A stretch of DNA of 64,000 nt from assembly GCA_964586075.1 (NCBI GenBank), contig CAZPGZ010000004.1, positions 1 to 64,000 of the forward strand, written 5' to 3'. Under the pieces are notes generated by a model. It was not told where the DNA came from and searched no databases. It was given only the letters and a program-made list of their open reading frames with translations. A program made the translations under genes and the position numbers. Source of the DNA: JBAZLV01 sp964586075. GTDB taxonomy: Bacteria; Nitrospirota; UBA9217. Shown here piece by piece: positions 16,927-24,224 of this stretch; positions within the stretch are counted from its first letter, which is position 1, and every line of letters starts with the position of its first letter.

Positions 16927-18265
16927 GAGCCTCTGGATAAAATTCCTTTTGCTTTTGCTCTCGGTGGCGTTCATTGCGCTGTCTTCAGCACTGCTCCTCC
17001 GGGAGTTGATGGTCCGGGATTTTCGCTCGTACCTGGATGGTGAGCAGGAAGACAATGTGTATTCCATTACTGCCGACCTTGAAACAGCCTATCAAACCCG
17101 GGGGGCATGGCAACCGGACGCCGTGCAGCGAAATATGGTCTGGGCCCTCAAGCTGGGTTTTGAGACACGGCTTCTGGATAAAAATGGCGATGTCATTATG
17201 GATACCACGCGTGCGCTTCGCACTCTTTCGCCTGCGGCCAAGCAAAAGGTAAAGGAAATTTCAGCCCTCAGGTCCACAGAAGCAGAAGGACCCTTCCTCC
17301 CCTATCCATTGTTCTCAGGAGGCAAAGAGATCGGAACGCTTGAAGTCAGGCCACTGCAACCAAAACGCGAACCTGTTTTTGTCAAACGTTCGAATACCTT
17401 CCTCGTGATTGCCCTCGGCATCGTGGGCGGGTTTGCCGTGCTTTTGAGCATCATTTTTTCACAGAAGCTTACACGTCCCCTGAAAACGCTGGCATCTGCC
17501 GCCGCAGGGATAAGCGAAGGAAACCTTTCACGGCGTGTTACGGTACGGAACCGCGATGAAGTGGGCAGGCTCGCAGATTCATTCAACCGCATGGCACATA
17601 CATTGGAAACGCAGGAGTCGCTCAGGAAAAAATTGATCTCGAATATTACCCACGAATTGCGGACCCCCCTCACGGCAATGCAGGGAGAGATTGAAGGGAT
17701 GATGGACGGACTTATCCCTGCGAACAAACAGCAATTCCAGTCACTGCACGAAGAAACGAACAGGCTCAAAAAAATGATAGACGGTATGGAAGAATTAGCT
17801 CAGGCCCAGGCGAGCGCACTCACGCTTAAGAAAAGACAAGTGCCCCTGAAACCATTTCTAGAAACTATTCTGGAACGGTTCAGGACGCAGATTGCCGGCA
17901 AAGAAATTGCCGTTGCACTGGTGTGCGATGAGACGACGACCGCGCACGTAGATCCGGACTGCTTAAGCCAGATCGTAATAAATCTCCTGAGTAATTCAAT
18001 AAAGGCCATTGAGGAACAAGGCACGATTACCGTTTCCGCAATTCGGCGGAAATCAGAGACAATTCTGGAAGTCAAAGATACCGGCGCGGGAATCAGGGAA
18101 CATGAGATGCCGTTTATCTTTGAGCGTTTTTACCGGGGGGCAACCGGCGGTCTTGGCCTTGGCCTTGCAATCGTCCGGGAGATCGTGGATGCGCATGGAG
18201 GAAGGATAGAGGTCAAGAGTACCTTCGGCATGGGTACAGTTTTTACGGTTTATTTTCCTGACTGA
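16919..18265 (+). CDS. Membrane sensor histidine kinase
   Basis: 448 residues. A first membrane helix (about 8-28), a periplasmic domain of about 130 residues, a second helix (about 160-182), HAMP domain (185-237), HisKA domain with His245 (NITHELRTPL) and a HATPase domain with N box (INLLSNSIKA), G1 box (DTGAGI), F box and G2 box (GGLGLGLAIV). All catalytic boxes look intact. The architecture is BaeS/CpxA-like. Two Spy-like or PepSY-like periplasmic genes follow, which are typical targets of such systems. Confidence 0.95.
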   Translation: MLKSLWIKFLLLLLSVAFIALSSALLLRELMVRDFRSYLDGEQEDNVYSITADLETAYQTRGAWQPDAVQRNMVWALKLGFETRLLDKNGDVIMDTTRALRTLSPAAKQKVKEISALRSTEAEGPFLPYPLFSGGKEIGTLEVRPLQPKREPVFVKRSNTFLVIALGIVGGFAVLLSIIFSQKLTRPLKTLASAAAGISEGNLSRRVTVRNRDEVGRLADSFNRMAHTLETQESLRKKLISNITHELRTPLTAMQGEIEGMMDGLIPANKQQFQSLHEETNRLKKMIDGMEELAQAQASALTLKKRQVPLKPFLETILERFRTQIAGKEIAVALVCDETTTAHVDPDCLSQIVINLLSNSIKAIEEQGTITVSAIRRKSETILEVKDTGAGIREHEMPFIFERFYRGATGGLGLGLAIVREIVDAHGGRIEVKSTFGMGTVFTVYFPD

Positions 18266-18360
18266 GGGACGTTCACAATTCTTCATAATCCATTCGCCGC
18301 CTCTTCATAATTCTCTGATAGAGTGTAAGCAAGATCAGAGAGGAAAGGAGGTGAACGATT

Positions 18361-18783
18361 ATGAAGAAGACGATGCTGATAGCGGCTGTAGCGGCTGTGG
18401 CTCTCATTACCGCGGGTATTGCATTTGCACAAGCGGGTGGCGGCTGGGGGCCGGGAACGGGTTGTGCGTATGGCGGCGCCGGTTACGGTGGACCCAACGG
18501 AACCGTTAATATCGAGAATCTGAAAAAGTTCCAGAAAGAGACGCTGAGTCTGCGGGACGAGCTTATTACCAAGCGGGCTGAGATTGCCAACGAGTACGCA
18601 AAGCAGACTCCGGATACCGCGCGCATAACCGATCTCCGGAAACAGATGATCGACATCCAGGCAACGATCCAGAAAGCGGCCGAAAAAAACGGTCTGCCGG
18701 CGTGGGGTCAGGGATATGGCCGCGGCCACATGGGACGGGGCATGATGGGCGGTCGTGGAGCCGGTACTTGTCCGTGGTATTAG
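18361..18783 (+). CDS. Spy/ZraP-like periplasmic protein
   Basis: 140 residues. A signal peptide (cleavage AFA-QA at about 23) is followed by a Gly-rich segment, a charged helical hairpin (FQKETLSLRDELITKRAEIA then DLRKQMIDIQATIQKAAEKN) and a Gly/Met/His-rich tail (GRGHMGRGMMGGRG). This layout matches periplasmic heavy-metal-sensing or chaperone proteins of the Spy/CpxP/ZraP group; the Met/His-rich tail could bind copper or zinc. A near-perfect AAAGGAGGTGA precedes the ATG. It lies 95 bases after the kinase and is probably part of its regulon. Confidence 0.82.
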   Translation: MKKTMLIAAVAAVALITAGIAFAQAGGGWGPGTGCAYGGAGYGGPNGTVNIENLKKFQKETLSLRDELITKRAEIANEYAKQTPDTARITDLRKQMIDIQATIQKAAEKNGLPAWGQGYGRGHMGRGMMGGRGAGTCPWY

Positions 18784-18802
18784 TAAAAATGGATACTAAA
18801 AT

Positions 18803-18834
18803 TGCTCAGGGGGTTCATAAGAATCCTCTGAGCA
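18803..18834 (+). terminator. Hairpin between Spy-like and PepSY-like genes
   Basis: Stem TGCTCAG / CTGAGCA with additional GG-CC pairs inside and a loop of about 14 bases. Only a short T-rich tract follows, so it may be a weak terminator or an mRNA-processing hairpin. Confidence 0.5.
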
Positions 18835-18862
18835 TGTTTCTCGGCAATATCTGGTCAATACT

Positions 18863-19216
18863 ATGAAGAATTTGAAAAGCATCATAATAATGCTCCTTGT
18901 ACTGGCTGCGATTTCGGGCGGAGGTTTTTTTGCCCCTGCATGGGCCGCAGGACCGGGCCACGGGGATGGCCGCCAGCCGTATGGCGGATACTGTGAAGGG
19001 CCGCGCTGGGGATGGTATGGGGCGCGAACGCCGGTTACGACTCTTGAAGACGCCCGTAAACGGCTGGAGGAGTTTTTTAAAGACCAGAATGTTGTTGTCG
19101 GAACGATCGTGGAACAGCACAAATTTTTCAAGGCTGATATTCTGGACCGCAACGGTGTCCTGCTCGATCAGGTTATTATCCATAAACGGTCAGGCAGAAT
19201 CCGGTCCATTCTTTGA
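18863..19216 (+). CDS. Small secreted protein with PepSY-like C-terminus
   Basis: 117 residues. A signal peptide (cleavage AWA-AG at about 28) and a Gly/Pro/Tyr-rich linker are followed by a compact domain: TTLEDARKRLEEFF, then strands VVGTIVEQHKFFKADILD and GVLLDQVIIHKRSGRIRSIL. The helix-strand-strand pattern with a terminal Lys-Arg-Ser-Gly-Arg-Ile turn resembles a PepSY domain, though the similarity is structural guesswork. Context suggests membership in the same envelope response as the two-component system. Confidence 0.72.
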   Translation: MKNLKSIIIMLLVLAAISGGGFFAPAWAAGPGHGDGRQPYGGYCEGPRWGWYGARTPVTTLEDARKRLEEFFKDQNVVVGTIVEQHKFFKADILDRNGVLLDQVIIHKRSGRIRSIL

Positions 19217-19428
19217 CAGGTGAGTGTTTGCTGGGTAGAAAAAGAGAAAACCCACGTTCTATGATGCAATTGGTTCTATCCTAATCAGAAAGCCTACCTG
19301 CAATAACCTTTTTTCCCCCTGACTTTCCCTGTTCCTAGTTGAATCAGCCGGGTATCATTCATTGACTGCTCTGGAAGGTCAAATACATTTCCAGAACCGG
19401 AAAACCAAGAAAGAGGAATAAATACGAT

Positions 19429-19920
19429 ATGAAAAATGAGACCAATTTAAGGGGATGGGCGACACCAGTTACTATAGGTGCTTTTGCGTTGTCTGCTATT
19501 ACGGGAATCATGTTGTTTTTTAAGATGCAACTCGGTTTAATAAAGCCAGTACATGAATGGTTGAGCTGGTTGCTGGTCATCGGCGCACTATTTCATCTGA
19601 TTGCAAACCGACATGTTTTGATAAAATATATTTCCCGACCTCTCGGCAAGAGCATCTTGATATTTTTCCTGTTGCTCCTTTGCGTTTCCATGGTGCCGTT
19701 CGGAAACCAGCAGAGGGAGCATCCTCTAAAAAGGATATCCTCTGGTGTAATGCACTCTCCCTTGTCCGTGGTTGCACAGATTGCCAGCCATAAACCGGAT
19801 GAAGCAATGAACCTTCTGAGTGTAAAAGGGATTCACATTGAAAACGCTGATCAGACTATTCAGGATATTGCCGTCAAGAACGGCAAAGATCCATTGCTCA
19901 TCCTGGATATGATTTTTTGA
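19429..19920 (+). CDS. DUF4405 membrane protein
   Basis: 163 residues with three predicted membrane helices (about 12-32, 43-62 and 72-92). His residues at the edge of helix 2 (HEWLSW), within it (LFHLIANRH) and nearby are placed as heme ligands would be in small cytochrome b-type proteins, which is why DUF4405 members are suspected to be b-type cytochromes. The C-terminal half is soluble and ends with a DQTIQDIAVKNGKDPLLIL segment. No redox partner is adjacent. Confidence 0.78.
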   Translation: MKNETNLRGWATPVTIGAFALSAITGIMLFFKMQLGLIKPVHEWLSWLLVIGALFHLIANRHVLIKYISRPLGKSILIFFLLLLCVSMVPFGNQQREHPLKRISSGVMHSPLSVVAQIASHKPDEAMNLLSVKGIHIENADQTIQDIAVKNGKDPLLILDMIF

Positions 19921-19957
19921 TGCGAAGAAATTACTCCCATTTTCCCGAACAAACAAC

Positions 19958-19986
19958 TTGACAGCCTGCATAAGATTTGTTAAATA
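19958..19986 (+). promoter_or_regulatory. Promoter of the ZTP riboswitch-pfl transcript
   Basis: TTGACA, 17-base spacer, TAAATA. The predicted start of transcription falls just before the riboswitch P1 stem. Confidence 0.6.
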
Positions 19987-19992
19987 ATAGGT

Positions 19993-20103
19993 ACCGTGTA
20001 ACTGGCGTAAGTGGAATAAACCACAAGGGAGCACGGTTCTTCTGAAAAACAGCCGAACGCCTGGGCAACCTGACACTATCTGTTGGGGGTCCAGGCGTTT
20101 TTT
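19993..20103 (+). ncRNA. ZTP (pfl) riboswitch with overlapping terminator
   Basis: The pfl-motif elements occur in order. P1 is ACCGTG / CACGGT (19993-98 with 20032-37). The conserved AACTGGCG follows the 5' arm, a short GTGG / CCAC hairpin comes next, then GGGAGC. The 3' domain has CGCCTGGGCA. The CGCCTGG segment of that domain also pairs with CCAGGCG at 20091-20097 to form a terminator stem followed by six T. Ligand binding should protect this segment and allow readthrough. The family binds ZTP/ZMP, the signal of 10-formyl-tetrahydrofolate shortage. Confidence 0.93.
20057..20103 (+). terminator. Riboswitch-controlled intrinsic terminator
   Basis: Stem ACGCCTGG (20057-64) and CCAGGCGT (20091-98) with a T-run to 20103. 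The 5' arm is shared with the conserved ZTP riboswitch pseudoknot element, so the two structures are mutually exclusive. Confidence 0.9.
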
Positions 20104-20161
20104 ATTTGTATATCCTGGAAAAATATACGGTATGCTGGGTTGAGAAAGAGGAGAATACAGT

Positions 20162-22387
20162 ATGGCAAAACGACAACCGTTTAAACGCGGTCGCTGGTCT
20201 TTGAAAACTGACCTGCAGGATTTTATCTATCGCAATTATACGCCCTATGAGGGAGGCCCTGAATTTCTTCAGAAACCCACAAAACGGACCCGTAACATCT
20301 GGGAAAAAGTCCATTCTCTGATGGCGGAGGAACGCAGAAGGGGAGGGGTGCTGGATATTGATGTGGATATCCCGGGCGGAATACTTTCGCATGCCCCCGG
20401 CTACATTGACCGCAAAAAAGAGCTTATTGCGGGTCTGCAGACCGACGCGCCCTTGAAACGGGCTGTGAAACCGGTGGGCGGCATCCGGCTTGTTGAAAAA
20501 GCGTGCAGTGCATATAACAAAAAATTAAATCCAAGAATTGTAGACATATACAGCCATTTCCGCAAATCTCACAATGAAGCGGTTTTTTCCATTTATACGG
20601 CTAAAATGAAACAGCTGCGGAAGCTTGGCATTATTACCGGTCTGCCGGATACCTATGCACGAGGAAGGATCATCGGTGATTACCGGCGGGTGGCGCTCTA
20701 CGGACTGGACCATCTTATTGCGGAAAAGCAGGGAGATCTTGCAAAGATAGATGATGCCATGGAGACCAAGTCCATCCGCCAGCGGGAGGAATTGTCTGAT
20801 CAGATTCATGCTCTGGAACAAATGCGGGATTTGGGCGGGAGGTACGGTGCCGATCTGCACCGACCCGCGGAAACGGCGAGGGAGGCCATTCAATGGACAT
20901 ATCTTGCATATCTTGCCGCTGCCAAGGAATCGGACGGAGCAGCCATGTCCATGGGCGGCGTGTCCGCGTTTTTCGACTGTTATCTGGAGAGGGATATGAA
21001 AGCCGGGGTCCTTACCGAGACGCAGGCTCAGGAATTGATAGATGATTTTACCATCAAGCTGCGCATGATCCGGCAACTCCGGCCGCCGGAGTATGACCAG
21101 ATTTTTGCCGGCGACCCTGTCTGGATCACGGTGGTACTCGGAGGCATGGCCAACGACGGTCGCTGCAAAGTCACAAAAACGGACTACCGCTTTTTGCAGA
21201 CCCTTCGCAACCTGGGGCCCGCGCCTGAGCCGAACCTGACCATACTGTATTCTCCCAGATTGCCAGAGCCCTGGAAAAAATTTGTGGCGGAGATCTCGAT
21301 ACAGACCAGCGCGCTCCAGTTTGAAAATGATGATCTCATGCGCCCCATAGCCGGAGATGATTACGGCATCTCTTGTTGCGTGTCTCTTCTCAAGGCCGGA
21401 AGCCAGATGCAGTTTTTCGGAGCTCGGTGCAATCTGGCCAAGGCGCTGCTGCTGGCGCTGAATGAAGGGAGGGACGAGATACGCGGCGAAATTGTTGTGC
21501 CGAATGTACCGAAGCTAAAAGGGTACCATCTGGACTATGATCAGGTGCATACCAATTTCATTTCTGTGCTGTCCTGGCTGGCGGAGCAGTACGTGAAAAC
21601 CATGAACGTGATCCACTGGTCCCATGATAAATACTACTATGAGAGCGCACAGATGGCTTTGCTGGACACGGACGTGGACCGGCTCATGGCCTTCGGCATT
21701 GCCGGTTTCTCGGTGGTGGTTGACTCCTTGTGCGCGATCCGCTACGCAAAAGTACATCCGGTGCGTGATGCACGGGGGCTGACGGAGAGTTTCAAAATTC
21801 AGGGCGAGTATCCTGCTTTCGGCAACGATGATGAACGGGCGGACAACAGGGCGCGGGATCTGATTATCACGTTTATTACGGAGTTGCGGAAACATGCGGT
21901 TTACCGCAGAGCCACGCCGACGCTCTCCATTTTGACCATTACCAGTAATGTGTTGTATGGCAAAAAAACCGGGGCCACACCAGACGGCCGGGCGGCAGGA
22001 GAACCGTTTGCACCGGGTGCCAATCCCATGTACGGCAGAGAGCGTAATGGAGTGCTGGCAAGCCTGAATGCCGTCGCAAAATTGCCGTATTATGCTGCCC
22101 AGGACGGCATCTCCAACACGTTTTCGATTGTGCCGCAGGCGCTGGGAGCTGATTTGTCAGAGCAGAAAGCGAATTTGATCGACATTCTGGACGGGTATTT
22201 CACCAAGGGCGGGCATCATATCAATGTCAATGTTCTTGACCGTGCATTGTTGAAAGACGCCATGAAACATCCCGAAAACTATCCGCAGCTTACCATTCGT
22301 GTTTCCGGATATGCGGTGCATTTCACACGGTTGTCGCGTGAACACCAGGAAGAAATTTTGAGACGGACGTTTCATGATATGCTCTAG
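20162..22387 (+). CDS. pflB: Pyruvate formate-lyase (formate C-acetyltransferase)
   Basis: 741 residues, the usual PFL length. The active-site cysteine pair Cys405-Cys406 lies in DDYGISCCVSLLKAGSQMQF, which is specific to true PFL rather than other glycyl radical enzymes. The radical glycine is Gly716 in RVSGYAV near the C-terminus. The TPDGRAAGEPFAPGANPM segment also matches PFL. The enzyme converts pyruvate and CoA to acetyl-CoA and formate in the cytoplasm under anaerobiosis. Expression is gated by the upstream ZTP riboswitch, which ties it to formate supply for folate one-carbon units. AGGAG precedes the ATG. The activase gene follows after 59 bases. Confidence 0.95.
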   Translation: MAKRQPFKRGRWSLKTDLQDFIYRNYTPYEGGPEFLQKPTKRTRNIWEKVHSLMAEERRRGGVLDIDVDIPGGILSHAPGYIDRKKELIAGLQTDAPLKRAVKPVGGIRLVEKACSAYNKKLNPRIVDIYSHFRKSHNEAVFSIYTAKMKQLRKLGIITGLPDTYARGRIIGDYRRVALYGLDHLIAEKQGDLAKIDDAMETKSIRQREELSDQIHALEQMRDLGGRYGADLHRPAETAREAIQWTYLAYLAAAKESDGAAMSMGGVSAFFDCYLERDMKAGVLTETQAQELIDDFTIKLRMIRQLRPPEYDQIFAGDPVWITVVLGGMANDGRCKVTKTDYRFLQTLRNLGPAPEPNLTILYSPRLPEPWKKFVAEISIQTSALQFENDDLMRPIAGDDYGISCCVSLLKAGSQMQFFGARCNLAKALLLALNEGRDEIRGEIVVPNVPKLKGYHLDYDQVHTNFISVLSWLAEQYVKTMNVIHWSHDKYYYESAQMALLDTDVDRLMAFGIAGFSVVVDSLCAIRYAKVHPVRDARGLTESFKIQGEYPAFGNDDERADNRARDLIITFITELRKHAVYRRATPTLSILTITSNVLYGKKTGATPDGRAAGEPFAPGANPMYGRERNGVLASLNAVAKLPYYAAQDGISNTFSIVPQALGADLSEQKANLIDILDGYFTKGGHHINVNVLDRALLKDAMKHPENYPQLTIRVSGYAVHFTRLSREHQEEILRRTFHDML

Positions 22388-22446
22388 CAGCGCACAATTT
22401 GGTGGCTGCGTTTGCAGGAACGGAACTTCGCTGAAGTGAGTATATA

Positions 22447-23187
22447 ATGATGAAACCAATTATTGGCCGTGTACATTCCGTGGAGACCATGGGGACCCGG
22501 GACGGACCGGGTTTACGGTGTGTTTTTTTTCTGGCGGGCTGTAATTTCCGATGCCAGTTCTGCCAAAATCCGGATACCTGGCTACAAAAAGGCTCCCAGC
22601 GCATGACAATTGACGAGGTCCGGGAGCGTTTGACCACATTGTTGCCGTATCTGCGGCCGCACGGCGGGGTCACGGTTTCCGGTGGCGAGCCCTGTTTGCA
22701 GGCTGCGTTTGTGGAAGCACTTTTCGAAGTTGCCCATGAACTGGGGCTGAGCACGGTACTGGACACGAACGGTAGTTGTGCGACGGGGAAACAACGATCA
22801 GTATTGGCTGTCAGCGACATGGTTTTATTGGATATTAAAGTTAGTGAAGAAAAACTGCATCGCCGGATTACCGGGAAATCATTAGCGCCGATTCTGGATT
22901 TTGGAAGGCGGGCTGCTCAGGTTCCGGGTCGTCTGGTTATCCGGCGCGTCCTATTGCCGGGCATCAACGACTCACCGGAAGAACTTGAGCGTCTTGCCGC
23001 GTATGCTCTGGAACTGGACAACATTCCCGCTATCGAATTGATCCCATATCATTGTCTCGGCGTGCATAAATGGAAAGAACTTGGCTTCCGGTATCCCTTG
23101 CGGAAATGCAAGCCGCCTACCGGGTCCCAGTGGCGCGCGGCGGCAAGGCGTCTGGAACAGAGAGGACTGCTCGTGCATAGAGGTTGA
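22447..23187 (+). CDS. pflA: Pyruvate formate-lyase-activating enzyme
   Basis: 246 residues. Radical SAM enzyme with the cluster motif CNFRCQFC (Cys32, Cys36, Cys39), the GGEP SAM-binding motif (VSGGEPCLQ) and the short, single-cluster PflA length. It uses SAM and a 4Fe-4S cluster to form the glycyl radical on PFL. Two adjacent ATG codons begin the frame; either may be used. It lies in the same transcription unit as pflB. Confidence 0.94.
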   Translation: MMKPIIGRVHSVETMGTRDGPGLRCVFFLAGCNFRCQFCQNPDTWLQKGSQRMTIDEVRERLTTLLPYLRPHGGVTVSGGEPCLQAAFVEALFEVAHELGLSTVLDTNGSCATGKQRSVLAVSDMVLLDIKVSEEKLHRRITGKSLAPILDFGRRAAQVPGRLVIRRVLLPGINDSPEELERLAAYALELDNIPAIELIPYHCLGVHKWKELGFRYPLRKCKPPTGSQWRAAARRLEQRGLLVHRG

Positions 23188-23324
23188 GAAGGGATGATTT
23201 GAGGGAAGCCTGAGAAAAAAGTCATGAAGATGCCGACAGGGCGGTACAGTCCGGAGATTGCAGCCACTGAAAGGCGTATGATCAAGTCCATAGTTCATTC
23301 TGGCCACTATGGACGGCATGTTGG

Positions 23325-23744
23325 CTAATATCGAAGTTGAAGCGTAACCCCGATTGGCATGGTAAGCACTATCGGGAAAAGCGTATCAAGAGTTATCGGG
23401 GAAGTTGTATGTCTGTTGAGCATCGGCAAAATGTTCCAGGTGACCTTTGTGGAATCTTTTTCCTGGATGGCGACATCCTGCTTCTCGATATCATGCCCTT
23501 TCGGGAGGTCAAAAACCGTATTTTCGAGCTTCGGAGCAGCAAAAACATTTTCGAAATATTCCATCTTGTAATATCCTGCCAAGCCTCCTGTATTGCCAAT
23601 AATCCAGGTTTTCTCTGCCGCCGGTACTGCAAAGACGTCCACAGGATTGCTTGACTGCGCGGCAAAAGCGAGAGGCTGGAAGGCACCCGCGACAGTCAGG
23701 GCGAGAAGAACAGATAAAAAGTATTTGAAGCTTCGTAATGACAA
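23325..23744 (-). CDS. Hypothetical secreted protein
   Basis: 139 residues, not recognised. A signal peptide (cleavage near AFA-AQ around 28) is followed by a mature part of about 110 residues without cysteines. It contains Gly/Tyr and Val/Asp/Phe stretches and ends in an alternating hydrophobic strand VTLQLRY, reminiscent of periplasmic or outer-membrane beta proteins. The start appears to be TTG, with AAGGAT nine bases upstream; no later Met would keep the signal peptide. Confidence 0.65.
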   Translation of the reverse strand: MSLRSFKYFLSVLLALTVAGAFQPLAFAAQSSNPVDVFAVPAAEKTWIIGNTGGLAGYYKMEYFENVFAAPKLENTVFDLPKGHDIEKQDVAIQEKDSTKVTWNILPMLNRHTTSPITLDTLFPIVLTMPIGVTLQLRY

Positions 23745-23871
23745 TGCAGGTATCCTTTATTGAGGAAACAAAATTATTATATTTAATATTATTATAACTC
23801 TGTTGAGCGAAGAAAGTCCATACTTTTTTATAGTTATGTTTTTTCTGACTGTGCTGAAATACAAGGTTATA

Positions 23872-23900
23872 TTGACTTTTTTCTAAAAAAAGGGTTTAAT
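23872..23900 (+). promoter_or_regulatory. Promoter of candidate small RNA
   Basis: TTGACT, 17-base spacer, TTTAAT. It has no protein gene within 300 bases on the same strand. Confidence 0.5.
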
Positions 23901-23906
23901 GTTCTT

Positions 23907-24112
23907 GTCTAAATGTATGCGACACTGTTTAAAATGATGAACAGAAAACACATCCATTAACAGGCTGCAGAAGAGGTCGCGGGACGCATGGCAAAAGAGA
24001 TCCGCAAGCATTAGTCAAAACTGGTTTTGTCCGCAGGTGAACAGAAAACGGTTCCATTTGCTCGCATATTTCGTTTAACTGAAAGAGGGGTATTTATTAT
24101 TACCCCTCTTTT
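23907..24112 (+). ncRNA. Candidate orphan small RNA
   Basis: About 205 bases between a promoter-like sequence and an intrinsic terminator, in a gap without a protein gene. It contains the direct repeat TGAACAGAAAAC at 23938 and 24038, exactly 100 bases apart, each followed by a similar CCATT segment, and a hairpin CAAAAC / GTTTTG between them. I do not recognise 6S, SRP, tmRNA or RNase P features. Very short frames exist but none with a convincing ribosome binding site. Confidence 0.35.
24082..24112 (+). terminator. Intrinsic terminator
   Basis: Stem AAAGAGGGGTA / TACCCCTCTTT with a short AT loop and a following T-tract. It may also work on the other strand because of the flanking A-run. Confidence 0.88.
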
Positions 24113-24224
24113 CTTATTTAATTTAGAATCCGTTTCCGCAAAAAGAGCAACTCGGCGGTAGAATATGTTGCTATACTTATTTCATACAAAAACGCTGGAT
24201 GTCGCTTGAAATAACGGGAGTTCT

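Larger units (their letters stand above)
23745..24224. other. 480-base intergenic region with a self-contained transcription unit
   Basis: The region has no protein gene longer than a few codons. It contains a promoter at 23872-23900 and a strong terminator at 24082-24112, which together define a candidate small RNA described separately. The rest is AT-rich. Confidence 0.55.
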
